This document shows, one piece after another, positions 8,349 through 20,039 of a stretch of 54,273 nucleotides of DNA. The notes under the pieces are model-generated. The model had not been told where the DNA came from and did no database searches. It saw nothing but the letters and a program-made list of their open reading frames with translations. The stretch covers positions 1 to 54,273 of the forward strand of contig JAGQUM010000047.1 in NCBI GenBank assembly GCA_020438485.1. The letters are read 5' to 3'. The number at the start of each line of letters is the position of its first letter. The stretch's first letter is position 1. The stretch comes from Thermoleophilia bacterium (GTDB taxonomy: Bacteria; Actinomycetota; Thermoleophilia; Miltoncostaeales; Miltoncostaeaceae). The position numbers and the translations under genes were made by a program.

Positions 8349-10447
8349 GCGACCTGCTTATCGAGATCGGCTGCGAGGAGCTTCCGGCCAGCGCCTGCCG
8401 CGAGGCCATCGCGCAGGTCCCCGACCTTGCCCGCAAGGCGCTTGCCGCCGCGCGCCTGCCCGAGGGTGACCCCCGGGTGTGGGTCGCGCCGCGCCGCATC
8501 GCGGTGATGGTCGAGGGGCTTCCCGACACGCGCGAGGGGCGCTCCGTGGAGGCCCGCGGGCCGGCCGAGAAGGCCGCGTTCGACTCCGACGGCAACCCCA
8601 CGAAAGCGGCGCAGGGCTTCGCCCGCAGCCACGGGCTGACGGCGGACGGGCTGACGGTGGAGGAGGTCGACGGGCGCCGGTTCGTGTTCGCCCGCCGCGA
8701 GGAGCCGGCGGCCGATACGGCGTCGCTTGTGCCCGGCATCGCCGCGGCCATCGTCAACGGCCTGCGCTTCGGCAAGAACATGCGCTGGGGTGACGGCACC
8801 GGCCTGCGGTTCTCCCGCCCGGTGCGGTGGATCGTCGCCACGTTCGGCGGGCGCCCGGTGGAGTTCGAGATCCACGGCCTGGCCGCGGGCGCCACCAGCC
8901 AGGGCCACCGTTTCCTGGGGCACCCCGTGGAGATCGGCGAGGCCTCCGGATATCGCGACGCGCTGCGCGGGGCGTCGGTCATCGCCGACCACGACGAGCG
9001 CCGCCGGGTCATCACCGAGGGCCTCGACGCCGCCGCCGCCGCCGACGGCGCCGCCTGGGAGGACCCCCTGCGCAAGCTCGAGGAGGTCGTCCACCTGGTG
9101 GAGGCGCCCAGCGTGATCGTGGGCGACATCCTGCCCGAGCACCTGCGCCTTCCCGAGGACGTGCTGGTGACGGCCATGCAGAGCCACCAGCGCTACTTCC
9201 CGCTGCGGCGGTCCGACGGCTCGCTGGCGCCGCGGTTCCTGGCCGTCTCCAACGGCGACCCGGCCCACAACGACACCATCGCGCGCGGCAACGCCGGCGT
9301 GCTCGACGCCCGACTGCAGGACGCGTCGTTCAGCTGGGACCGCGACCGCGAGGCGGGGCTCGCGGCCCTCGACGACCGCCTGGACGCGATCGTGTTCCAC
9401 GCCAAGCTGGGCAGCATGGCCGACAAACGCGACCGCCTCGCCGCGGGCGCGGAGGCCATCGCGCGCGCGGCGGGACTCACCGACGCGCAGGTCGCCCAGG
9501 CGCGCCGCGCGGGCGAGCTGGCCAAAGTCGACCAGGGCGCCGTGCTGGTGGCCGAGTTCAGCGATCTGCAGGGCTACGTGGGCGCGCGGTACGCGGAGGC
9601 CGAGGGGGAGGACCCCGTCGTCGCAGGCGCCGTGCAGGACCACTACCTGCCGGAGGGGCCCGACTCGCCTCTTCCCGGCAGCGACGTCGGCGTGGCCGTC
9701 GCCCTGGCGGAGAGGATCGACAACCTCACCGGGCTGTTCCTGGCGGGCGACGTGCCCACCAGCTCCAAGGACCCGTACGCCCTGCGCCGCGCGGCGGCCG
9801 GCGTCGTCCGCATGCTCACCGACCGCGGCTGGCGCGTGCCGTTGCACGACCGGTTCGAGGCGACGGCCGACGCGCTCGCGGCGCAGGGGGCTGACATCGC
9901 GGCCGACCGCGCCGCCGTGTTCGCCCAGCTCGACGCGTTCGTCGCCGACCGTGTCGCGTACCAGCTGCGGGGCGAGGGCGTCGGCGCCGAGCCGGTCGCC
10001 GCCGCCGTCGGCGCGGGCTTCGATGATGTCACCCGCACCGCGGCCTGGGCGCGCGCGCTGGCCGAGGCGGTCCCCTCGGAACCCTTCCAGAAGGCATGGA
10101 CGGCGTCCATTCGGCTGGAGCGCATCGGGGCCAAGGCGGCGGCGGAGGCCGCGGAGGCCGACGCGTCGAACCCGGAGGGCGACGGCGAGCGGCGACTGGC
10201 CGAGGCCACGCGCGCCGCGCTCGACCCGGTGGACGAGGCCCGGCACGAGGGAGACGTCGCGGCCGCCATGGCGGCGCTGGGTCCGCTGGCCGACGCCGTC
10301 GACGGGTTCTTCGACGACGTACTTGTCAACGACGAGGACCCGCACGTGCGGGCCCGTCGGTATGCCCTGATCCGCGAGGCAGCGGAGGTGTTCGGGCGCG
10401 TCGCGCGGTTCAGCGCGGTCACCGCCCAGGCGGAGGCGGGGAAGTAG
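8345..10447 (+). CDS. glyS: Glycine--tRNA ligase beta subunit
   Basis: A 700-residue partner of GlyQ that binds tRNA-Gly. It opens with the family hallmark [12 protein letters not shown] and includes [29 protein letters not shown], an HD-like helical region and a C-terminal anticodon-binding domain (around [18 protein letters not shown]). Length is normal. Its GTG overlaps the glyQ stop by 4 bp; ppdK follows 47 bp later with its own strong ribosome site. Confidence 0.97.
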   Translation: MSDLLIEIGCEELPASACREAIAQVPDLARKALAAARLPEGDPRVWVAPRRIAVMVEGLPDTREGRSVEARGPAEKAAFDSDGNPTKAAQGFARSHGLTADGLTVEEVDGRRFVFARREEPAADTASLVPGIAAAIVNGLRFGKNMRWGDGTGLRFSRPVRWIVATFGGRPVEFEIHGLAAGATSQGHRFLGHPVEIGEASGYRDALRGASVIADHDERRRVITEGLDAAAAADGAAWEDPLRKLEEVVHLVEAPSVIVGDILPEHLRLPEDVLVTAMQSHQRYFPLRRSDGSLAPRFLAVSNGDPAHNDTIARGNAGVLDARLQDASFSWDRDREAGLAALDDRLDAIVFHAKLGSMADKRDRLAAGAEAIARAAGLTDAQVAQARRAGELAKVDQGAVLVAEFSDLQGYVGARYAEAEGEDPVVAGAVQDHYLPEGPDSPLPGSDVGVAVALAERIDNLTGLFLAGDVPTSSKDPYALRRAAAGVVRMLTDRGWRVPLHDRFEATADALAAQGADIAADRAAVFAQLDAFVADRVAYQLRGEGVGAEPVAAAVGAGFDDVTRTAAWARALAEAVPSEPFQKAWTASIRLERIGAKAAAEAAEADASNPEGDGERRLAEATRAALDPVDEARHEGDVAAAMAALGPLADAVDGFFDDVLVNDEDPHVRARRYALIREAAEVFGRVARFSAVTAQAEAGK

Positions 10448-10494
10448 GCGGGCGGCTCCACGCGGGGTCGCGCGACACCAACAAGGAGGAAGCG

Positions 10495-13144
<2,650 letters not shown>

Positions 13145-13161
<17 letters not shown>

Positions 13162-13801
13162 CCGGACTCCCGACCCCGTGCCGCGCCGCATCGTCGTCCT
13201 GCGGCACGGGGAGTCGGTCCACAACGCCGCGCGCCTGTGGCAGGGGCAGGCCGACTCGGACCTGTCCGAGACCGGCGTCGCCCAGGCCCGGGCGTCGGCG
13301 CGGGCCCTGGCGCTGGTCGGCGTCACCCGGGTGGTGGCGTCCGATCTGCGCCGGGCGGCCGAGACGGGCCGCGCCGTGGCCGACGCCGCCGGCGTCACGC
13401 TGGAGCTCGACGCGGCGTTCCGCGAGATCAGCGTGGGCCTCTGGGAGGGGCGCGCGCACGACGAGGTGCAGCGGGAGGACGCCGGGCTCTGGGCCCGGCT
13501 GCAGGCGTACGAGGATGTCCGGTGGGGCCACACCGGCGAGCGCCCATCCGACGTGCTCGCCCGCGTGGGAGTGGCCGGCGCGCAGCTCGCCGAAGAGCTG
13601 GACGACGGTCAATGCGCCGTGGTGGCCACCCACGGCCTCGCGGGTCCGCAGCTGGCCGCGAGCCTGCTCGGCGAGGACCCGATCGCCCTGATCCGCGAGC
13701 GCGGGGGCCTCGGCAACGCCCGGTGGATCACACTGGAGGACGCCGGAGACGGCTGGCGCTTGGTGGAGTGGAACGCCGGCCCCGACCCGGAGGAGGCGTA
13801 G
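13145..13801 (+). CDS. Histidine phosphatase (phosphoglycerate-mutase-like) family protein
   Basis: A 218-residue branch-1 histidine phosphatase: RRIVVLRHGESVHN holds the phosphorylated His in the RHGE motif, SDLRRAAETGRAVA supplies the second Arg, EISVGLWEGR the acid, and VVATHGLAG the late His. Substrate cannot be read from sequence. The first GTG (13145, after GGAAC) overlaps ppdK by 17 bp; a GTG at 13178 would trim 11 unconserved residues and is also reasonable. It is the last gene of the glyQ operon. Confidence 0.88.
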
Positions 13802-13869
13802 GCGCCTCGCGCCGCCCGGGCGGTCTGCGACGATCGCGCGGTCCACGCGACCCCGGGGAGGTCCGGGCG

Positions 13870-14667
13870 ATGTCCCGCAGCGCTGCACCGTGGCCCGCCG
13901 GCGCGCCGTGCTGGGTCGACTGTCAGGTGGACGATCCCGCCCGCGCAGCGGCGTTCTACGCGGGTCTGCTGGGATGGGGGTTCGGCGAGCACGACGCCGC
14001 GACGGACGGCTACCTGACAGCGTCGCTCGACGGCGCCAAGGCGGCGGGCATCGGGCCGAAGGCGTCGGGCGCGGGCATGCCGTCGGTGTGGCACACGTAC
14101 TTCGCCGTCGACGATGTCGACGCGGCCGCGGCCAGCGTGGCGGCGACCGGCGGCACCGTCCTCATGATGCCGTTCAACGTGGGTACGTCCGGCCGCATGG
14201 CGATGGCCGCCGACCCGCGGGGCGCGACGTTCGGGCTGTGGCGCGGCACCGGCCTCCCCGGCGCCGACGTCACCCACCGCTGCGGGGCGTACGGCTGGAG
14301 CGAGCTGCGCACGCCCGACACCGGCCGCGCCGCCCGCTTCTACGAGTGGCTGTTCGGGTGGGCGTTCGCCGACGCGTCGCCTCCCGCGGACGACGCCTGG
14401 CTGTTCATCCCCGGCGGCACGGGCGCGCCCGGGGGCGTGGTCCGGTTCGACCCGGCGGCCGGGGCCGGCGCGGGCGGGGCCTCGTGGGCCGTCGGATTCC
14501 TCGTGGCCGACCTCGGCACCGCGCTCGGCCGCGTGGATGAGCTGGGGGGCGTGGCCCCGCCGGAGGGAAGGGACGGGCCGCGCGGCCGCGAGGCGCTGGT
14601 CGCGGGCGCATGCGGGGAGACGTTTCTGCTGGTGGAGCCCGGCGGGCCGCCGGGTGCTCGCCCGTAA
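13870..14667 (+). CDS. VOC family protein with two glyoxalase-like domains (CFP32 type)
   Basis: A 265-residue protein made of two tandem VOC (betaalphabetabetabeta) modules. The first runs from PCWVDCQVDDPARAAAFYAG to about 125, the second from AYGWSELRTPDTGRAARFYE to the end. Layout and length match CFP32 (Rv0577) of mycobacteria, often labelled a glyoxalase or bleomycin-resistance-like protein; enzyme activity is mostly unproven. ATG 13870 follows GGGGAGG. The next gene is a close paralogue in the same direction. Confidence 0.85.
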   Translation: MSRSAAPWPAGAPCWVDCQVDDPARAAAFYAGLLGWGFGEHDAATDGYLTASLDGAKAAGIGPKASGAGMPSVWHTYFAVDDVDAAAASVAATGGTVLMMPFNVGTSGRMAMAADPRGATFGLWRGTGLPGADVTHRCGAYGWSELRTPDTGRAARFYEWLFGWAFADASPPADDAWLFIPGGTGAPGGVVRFDPAAGAGAGGASWAVGFLVADLGTALGRVDELGGVAPPEGRDGPRGREALVAGACGETFLLVEPGGPPGARP

Positions 14668-14727
14668 GCGCGTCCCGGGCGCCGGGGTGTGGGAGGATCC
14701 CGGCGACCCGCGACGAGAGGAGCCCGC

Positions 14728-15537
14728 ATGCCGACGCGCGACGAGCCCTGGCCCGACGGAACGCCGTGCTGGGTGGGGGCCCAGGTGGACGACGTGGGGG
14801 CGGCCAGGGCGTTCTACGCGGGCCTGTTGGGCTGGGAGATCCACGACGGGCCCCCGGAGGCCGGCGGGTATCTGATGGCCGTCAGGGACGGCCGACCGGT
14901 GGCGGGGCTCGGCCCCATGCCCGAGGGGGAGCCCATGCCGCCGGCGTGGACCACGTACTTCGCCGCCGGTGACGCCGACGACGTGGCCGGCGACGCGGCC
15001 GACGCCGGCGGGACGGTGTTCGTGCCCCCGTTCGACGTGTTCGACCTGGGACGGATGGCCGTCGTGGGCGACCCGGCCGGGGCGGTGTTCGGCGTGTGGC
15101 AGGCCGGAAGCCACCACGGGACGGGCGTCTTCAACGAACCCGGCGCGCCGTGCTGGCACGAACTCCACACCCGCGACTACGCGTCCGTGCAGGAGTTCTA
15201 CGCCGTGGTGTTCGGCTGGACGTACCGGGAGATCGGCGACGGCGAAAACCTGATCTACAGCGTGTTCGCCAACGTCGAGGGCACCGTGGTGGGCGGGGTG
15301 TGCGACGACGCGGTCATCGGCGTTCCCGCCCAGGTGCCCGCCCATTGGCTGACGTGGTTCGCCGTGGCCGACGCGGACGACGCCGCCGAGGCCACGGTCC
15401 GCCTGGGGGGCACGGTGGGCGGCGAGCCGCGCGACAGCCCGTTCGGACGCATGGTGGTGGCGCAGGGGCCGTGCGGCGAGATGTTCGGCCTCATCGACCC
15501 GGCCTCCGGGCGGGAGGACGTCCCGCCGCGGGGCTGA
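14728..15537 (+). CDS. VOC family protein, paralogue of the preceding gene
   Basis: A 269-residue two-domain VOC protein with the same opening as its neighbour (PWPDGTPCWVGAQVDDVGAA) and a second module from GAPCWHELHTRDYASVQEFY. The pair clearly arose by tandem duplication, but side chains along the putative active pockets differ, so they may bind different ligands. The ATG at 14728 has a GAGAGGAG site; an upstream GTG in frame is unlikely. It converges on the MMPL gene with a 7-bp gap. Confidence 0.85.
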   Translation: MPTRDEPWPDGTPCWVGAQVDDVGAARAFYAGLLGWEIHDGPPEAGGYLMAVRDGRPVAGLGPMPEGEPMPPAWTTYFAAGDADDVAGDAADAGGTVFVPPFDVFDLGRMAVVGDPAGAVFGVWQAGSHHGTGVFNEPGAPCWHELHTRDYASVQEFYAVVFGWTYREIGDGENLIYSVFANVEGTVVGGVCDDAVIGVPAQVPAHWLTWFAVADADDAAEATVRLGGTVGGEPRDSPFGRMVVAQGPCGEMFGLIDPASGREDVPPRG

Positions 15538-15544
15538 CGGGGCC

Positions 15545-17608
15545 TCAGGGCGCGTCGCGGGGGCGGGACAGGCTCGAGGGCCACCACACCCGGCGCCCCA
15601 TGTCGGCCACGATCGCGGGTACCAGCAGCGTTCGCACCACGAGCGTGTCCAGCAGGACGCCGAACGCCACGAGGAAGCCCACCTGCACGAGGGCCCACAG
15701 GGGGAGCAGGCAGAGCATCGCGAACGTGCCCGCCAGCACCACGCCGGCCGACGTGATGACGCCACCCGTCAGCGACAGGGCGCGCAGCATGCCGCCGCGC
15801 GTGCCGTGGCGGGGCGTCTCCTCCCGCGCGCGGGCCATGAGAAAGATGCTGTAATCGACGCCGAGCGCTACGAGGAACACGAAGCCGTAGAGCGGCAACG
15901 ACGGGTCGGTTCCCGGGGCCCCGAGCACGAGGTTGAAGAACCACGCGCTGAACCCCAGGGCACCCGCGAACGACACGATCACGGTCGCGATCAGCACGAG
16001 CGGCGCGGCGAGGCAGCGCAGCAGCGCCGCGAGGACGGCGAACACCACGACGAGAATCAGGGGCGGCAGGACCAGCGCGTCGCGGACGCCCGCGTCGGCG
16101 AGGTCCTTCTCGATGGCGGTGATGCCCCCCACGCGCGTGCCGGGCACGGCGGTGCGGACGTCGCGGCGCAGTTCCGGGATGACGTCGTACGCGGCCTCGC
16201 TGAGGGGGTCGTCGCCCAGCACCACCTGCACCGACGTGCCCGCGGGACCCCTCCGCCGCGACCCCACCGCGATGACGCCCGGGACGCTCGCGGCCGCCGC
16301 CTCGGCCGAGAGCACGTCGCCGCCGGGCGGCACCAGCATGGCGGTGGGGGCGCTGACGCCGGCGGGAAACGCCCCGTCCAGCATGCGCTGCCCGCGCACG
16401 GACTCCACATCGCCCCGGAACGCGTCGGCGCTCGTCAGCCGATCGCCCAGGAACACAAGGCCCCCGGCCAACGCGAGCAGGGCGGCCAGCGTCGCCGCCC
16501 ACGTGCGGCGTGGCCGCCGCATCACGGCCCCCCCCAGCCGCGCCCAGACACCCGCGTGGGCGTCGCCCTCGTCGCCGACGCGGGGGACCATGGGCCAGAA
16601 CACCCGGCGCCCGCACACGCCCAGTAGGGCGGGCAGCAACGTCAGCATCACGACGGCGCTGATCGCCACCCCCAGCGCACCGACCGGACCGAGCCCGGCG
16701 GTGGAGTTCACCTGGGCCAGGCTCAACACCAGCAGGCCCGCGACGACGGTGCCGGCCGACGCGGCGATGGCCGGGCCCGCCCGCCTCACGGCCGCCGCGG
16801 CGGCGGCGCGCGGGGACGCGTGGCGGCGCAGCTCCTCGCGGTGGCGGGCCACCAGCAGGAGGGCGTAGTCGGTGCCGGCGCCGAACACCAGCACCAGCAG
16901 GATGCCCTCGGTCTGGCTGTTGATCGTGAGGCCGGCGTCGGCCGCGGCGGCCGCGGCCGCCCGCACGAGGTGCTCGGCGAACAGGACGCAGCCCAGTGGC
17001 AGGACCCAGAACACCGGCGAGCGGTAGATCAGCAACAGAAGCACGAGGACGAGCCCCGCGGCGGCCAGGAACAGCGTCCGGTTGACGTCGCCGAACGCGT
17101 CGACGGCGTCGGCGGAGTAGCCGGCCGGTCCGGTGACGGCCGTGGAGAGGCCTGGCGGCAGGCCGCGGGCGGTGCTCCTCCTGATCTCGCCGACCGCACG
17201 ACGCAGCAGGTCGGTGTCGCCCTGCACGTGCAGCGGCACGCTGAACCCGGCGGCGACGTCGGCCGGCGTGCCGATGACGCGCGTCGCCGTCCGCGTTCCC
17301 AGCGACGGCCGCGGCGCCGCCCACGCGTCACGTGCCGCGGCGATGGCGCGTCGGTCGGCCTGCGTGAGCCCGCCGTCGCGCCGGAACACCACGAGCGCCG
17401 GCGTCAGCTCGCCGCCGGGGAACGCCCTCAGCTCGCGGCTGACGGCCACCGACTCGCTGTCGCCGGGCAGGAACGTCACCTGGTCATTGCGGACCTTCGA
17501 CGCGAGGTCCGCCGCGCCGGGGGCGGCCACCATCGCGACGGCGGCGCACACCATCAGCACGCACCACGGGCCGATGCGCGTCGCGAAGAGCCGTGCGTAC
17601 CGCGTCAA
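15545..17608 (-). CDS. MMPL/RND-family transporter
   Basis: A 687-residue exporter of the MmpL type: two repeated halves, each with one membrane helix, a periplasmic porter loop and five more helices. Hallmarks are FGAGTDYALLLVARHREELR in the first half and ALGVDYSIFLMARAREETPR in the second, both holding the conserved Asp-Tyr pair of the proton path. Substrates in actinobacteria are lipids or small hydrophobic molecules. No accessory MmpS-like gene is adjacent. The TTG at 17608 is chosen because GGGAAGG lies just before it; in-frame ATGs further up (17680) collide with the divergent gene. A -10-like TAGAGT lies at 17639-17634. Confidence 0.87.
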   Translation of the reverse strand: MTRYARLFATRIGPWCVLMVCAAVAMVAAPGAADLASKVRNDQVTFLPGDSESVAVSRELRAFPGGELTPALVVFRRDGGLTQADRRAIAAARDAWAAPRPSLGTRTATRVIGTPADVAAGFSVPLHVQGDTDLLRRAVGEIRRSTARGLPPGLSTAVTGPAGYSADAVDAFGDVNRTLFLAAAGLVLVLLLLIYRSPVFWVLPLGCVLFAEHLVRAAAAAAADAGLTINSQTEGILLVLVFGAGTDYALLLVARHREELRRHASPRAAAAAAVRRAGPAIAASAGTVVAGLLVLSLAQVNSTAGLGPVGALGVAISAVVMLTLLPALLGVCGRRVFWPMVPRVGDEGDAHAGVWARLGGAVMRRPRRTWAATLAALLALAGGLVFLGDRLTSADAFRGDVESVRGQRMLDGAFPAGVSAPTAMLVPPGGDVLSAEAAAASVPGVIAVGSRRRGPAGTSVQVVLGDDPLSEAAYDVIPELRRDVRTAVPGTRVGGITAIEKDLADAGVRDALVLPPLILVVVFAVLAALLRCLAAPLVLIATVIVSFAGALGFSAWFFNLVLGAPGTDPSLPLYGFVFLVALGVDYSIFLMARAREETPRHGTRGGMLRALSLTGGVITSAGVVLAGTFAMLCLLPLWALVQVGFLVAFGVLLDTLVVRTLLVPAIVADMGRRVWWPSSLSRPRDAP

Positions 17609-17666
17609 CCGGGCCTTCCCACCATGCCGCGCGACTCTACCCGGCCGGTCCGCGGACGCGGGACGG

Positions 17667-17672
17667 TAGTGT
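17667..17672 (+). promoter_or_regulatory. -10 box for the gene at 17679
   Basis: TAGTGT ends exactly 6 nt before the ATG at 17679, with no ribosome site between, so transcription should begin at or next to the start codon. Confidence 0.45.
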
Positions 17673-17678
17673 TGGCCC

Positions 17679-18374
17679 ATGGCGGGAGAACTGGCGGCGG
17701 CCATGATGGCCGACATGGTCGACAACCGGCCGCGGCTGGAGCGATACATGGAGCAGGAGAGCTCCCGCGTGCTGCACGAGGAGTTCCTGGCGGCCGAGGG
17801 CGGGACGCTGCCGGACCGCCACGCGCGCCTGACGAGCGCCCGGCTGGCGGGGGCCAGGGCGTGGCTGCGCCACCTGGCCGCGTCGCTGCGGGCGTCGTGG
17901 GACGGTGGCCCGCCCGACCTCCAGGCGCAGCTCGAGCGCTGGGTGCAGGGCGCCCGCGAGCGCGTCGAGGCCATGGAGGTCGACGAGCAGGCGGCCCTCG
18001 AGCGCGAGGGCCTGTCGGGCGACGCCGACGCCGACGCCCGCCGGGTCACGCTGGGCGCGTATATGCGCGCGTTCGCCGAGGGCGTGGGTGCCATCGCGCT
18101 GCCCGAGGAGGGAGGACCCGCGTTCGGCGCCCGCGTGACTGCGCTGCTGCGCCGCGATGCCGGCCGCCGCCGCCAGATCGAGCGCGAGGCGTTCCAGGCA
18201 TGGGCCGGGAGTTCCATGGAGGGCGTCCTCGAGCAGGCGCGGGTGTCGGCTGCGCCGCCCGAGCCGGGCATCGTCCGGGCTCTGGAGGCCGCCGGGGTGT
18301 GGTCGTGGATCCACGTGACGTGCGACGCGGTGGGCGAGTCGTTGGAGGAGATCGGGGAGGGGGGGACGCGGTGA
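17679..18374 (+). CDS. Conserved-looking helical protein, unknown function
   Basis: A 231-residue, mostly alpha-helical, charged soluble protein rich in Arg, Glu and Ala, with no signal peptide or membrane segment and no motif that I recognise. The N-terminal AGELAAAMMADMVDNRPRLE and the central LEREGLSGDADADARRVT are the most distinctive parts. It overlaps the following MBL-like gene by 4 bp, so the two products are likely made together. The start is set by the -10 box 6 nt upstream. Confidence 0.6.
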   Translation: MAGELAAAMMADMVDNRPRLERYMEQESSRVLHEEFLAAEGGTLPDRHARLTSARLAGARAWLRHLAASLRASWDGGPPDLQAQLERWVQGARERVEAMEVDEQAALEREGLSGDADADARRVTLGAYMRAFAEGVGAIALPEEGGPAFGARVTALLRRDAGRRRQIEREAFQAWAGSSMEGVLEQARVSAAPPEPGIVRALEAAGVWSWIHVTCDAVGESLEEIGEGGTR

Positions 18375-19033
18375 CATCACCGGACGGGTTCGCGCGGGTC
18401 GACGAGGTGGGCGACTGGTGCCGCGGCTGGATCGCGCCGACGCCCGAGTTCATGCGGCGGGCGTCGCACGTGCTGATCGACCGCGACGACGTCGCCTGGA
18501 TCGTCGATCCGGTCGCCGGGCCGCCGCTGACCGAGGCGGTGGGCGATCGCGCCGTGGGCGGCGTCATCCAGCTGATGGACCGCCACAACCGCCACTGCGC
18601 CGCGGTCGCCGCCCACTACGACGTGCCCCACCTGCGCACGCCACCCACCGGCGACGGCACGCCGTTCGAGTCGGTTCCCGTTGTGACCCAGCCCCGCCTG
18701 GGATGGGTGGAGATCGCGCTGTGGTGGCCCGAGCGCTCCACGCTGGTGGTCGCCGACGCGCTGGGCACCAGCGACTACCACCGGGCGCCCGGCGAGGACG
18801 TCGGGGTTCATCCGCTGTTGCGTGCCGTGGCACCGCCGCGCGTCCTCGCGCGCTACCCGGCCCGCCATGTCCTGTTCGGCCACGGGGAGGGCATCCACGG
18901 GCCCGACGCCGCCGAGAGGGTGGCCCGCGCCGTCGACGGGGCACGGGCGGGCATCGCCCCCCTGGGCCTGCGCGGCGCGAGGGCCGCCGGCCGGGCCGGG
19001 GTGGGGGCGGTGCGGAGGGTGCTGGGGCGCTGA
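18371..19033 (+). CDS. Metallo-beta-lactamase-fold protein with degenerate metal site
   Basis: A 220-residue protein. The strand order and landmarks fit a reduced MBL fold: HVLIDRDDVAWIVDPVAG, GVIQLMDRHNRHCAAVAAHY, WWPERSTLVVADALG and YPARHVLFGHGEG. Genuine MBL enzymes carry HxHxDH after the fourth strand; here the place is taken by DRHNRHC, so at most part of the metal site remains, while the late GHGE loop is kept. Similar degenerate proteins are common in Thermoleophilia, usually labelled MBL-fold hydrolase. Catalysis is doubtful. The GTG start overlaps the previous stop by 4 bp. Confidence 0.65.
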   Translation: MTSPDGFARVDEVGDWCRGWIAPTPEFMRRASHVLIDRDDVAWIVDPVAGPPLTEAVGDRAVGGVIQLMDRHNRHCAAVAAHYDVPHLRTPPTGDGTPFESVPVVTQPRLGWVEIALWWPERSTLVVADALGTSDYHRAPGEDVGVHPLLRAVAPPRVLARYPARHVLFGHGEGIHGPDAAERVARAVDGARAGIAPLGLRGARAAGRAGVGAVRRVLGR

Positions 19034-19495
19034 GCCCGCGACCGGCCTCGCCCCCGGTCGATGACGTCGACGTCGACGAACCGCCTCATTCCCCGGATGA
19101 CGTCCGTCGGGAGGCCCACGTCGAAGGACGCCACCTCCTCCGCGCGACACCCCGTCGCCGGTCAGGTCGGGTGAACGCGCCGGATACCGGCCCGCGCGGC
19201 GCCCGTGCCTCAACGCCCACGGCCAGGGCCTCCGCGGGCATCGGCGCGGGTTTCCGCATCGCGCCGCACCGGGTTGTGCGGTCCCGGCAGGGCTGCCGAC
19301 GGCGACCGGCCGCGCCGTTCGGCCAGCGCGTCGGCCCGCGCCACGCCCGTTCCTTGGGGGCATCCGCCGCCGAAGTGCCGCACGAGCTCCGCGCGCCTAG
19401 CGTCGTGGGCCCGCACGGGCTTCTTCACGCGGCACGATCCGCTTGCCCCTCGCGGCCTGCGCCGAGGGACGCCGTGCCTCGAGGCGGTGCGGCCC
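19034..19495 (-). other. Gap with possible decayed coding traces
   Basis: No intact gene is seen. On the minus strand a GTG at 19428 opens a frame beginning MKKPVRAHDARRAELVRHFG that soon loses protein character. Farther on, one frame gives SPDLTGDGVS and the next gives EEVASFDVGLPTDVIRGM then RRFVDVDVIDRGRG, with a stop codon and frame change between. That order fits a single gene of roughly 130 codons, co-directional with the chelatase, that has decayed. The family is not recognised. Confidence 0.3.
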
Positions 19496-19951
19496 CTACG
19501 CGGTCTGGACGGCGCAGCGGCCCGTGCCGGCGCAGGCCTCGCATTCGCCGGCGTCGCCGGCCACGTGCGACAGGCAGTGGCCCACGCGCGCCGCGACGGC
19601 CTGCGCCATCAGGGGGTGCAGGCCCAGCGGTGCGGCCACCAGGTACGGCACGCCGGGGTGGCGTGACGCGGCTTCGGCGGCCAGATGGGGGATGTCCTCG
19701 TCCCAGTGCTTGCCGGGAAGCAGGAAGTACGGGCTGATCACGACGGTGGTGGCCCCCCGCGCCACGCACGTGTCGAACGCCGACTGGATGGACGGCTCAG
19801 CCAGCTCCATGTGCGCCGGCTCCACGATGGGGTAGGGGACCACCCCGGCCACCATGCCCGCCATCTCCTCGAGCATCGCGTTGGACTCGGCGCGGCGCGA
19901 TCCGTGGTCCACGACGATCAGGCCGATGGCCTCGGGGCGGGGGCTGGTCAT
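19496..19951 (-). CDS. Sirohydrochlorin chelatase-like protein (CbiX/SirB family)
   Basis: A 151-residue single-domain chelatase: AIGLIVVDHGSRRAESN opens with the metal-binding His of the family, and ATTVVISPYFLLPGKHWDED carries the second His loop (PGKHW). Members insert Fe2+ or Co2+ into sirohydrochlorin for siroheme or cobalamin. The C-terminus ends in HCLSHVAGDAGECEACAGTG followed by RC, a Cys-rich tail suggesting an Fe-S cluster as in plant SirB or CbiX-long. No other tetrapyrrole gene is adjacent. The ATG at 19951 sits 6 nt from a TAGCAT box, so it is probably leaderless. Confidence 0.85.
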   Translation of the reverse strand: MTSPRPEAIGLIVVDHGSRRAESNAMLEEMAGMVAGVVPYPIVEPAHMELAEPSIQSAFDTCVARGATTVVISPYFLLPGKHWDEDIPHLAAEAASRHPGVPYLVAAPLGLHPLMAQAVAARVGHCLSHVAGDAGECEACAGTGRCAVQTA

Positions 19952-19957
19952 GGCCCC

Positions 19958-19963
19958 ATGCTA
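19958..19963 (-). promoter_or_regulatory. -10 box of the chelatase gene
   Basis: On the minus strand TAGCAT is followed by GGGGCC and then the ATG. The same TAGCAT hexamer precedes the deoA-like gene and uvrB. Confidence 0.45.
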
Positions 19964-20039
19964 CGGCCCCGCCGCGCGATCCCGCCCGCCCGCCGGGTGT
20001 ACGATCGCGGGTGCTTCCGCGGACGTCCCAGGCAGGTAG

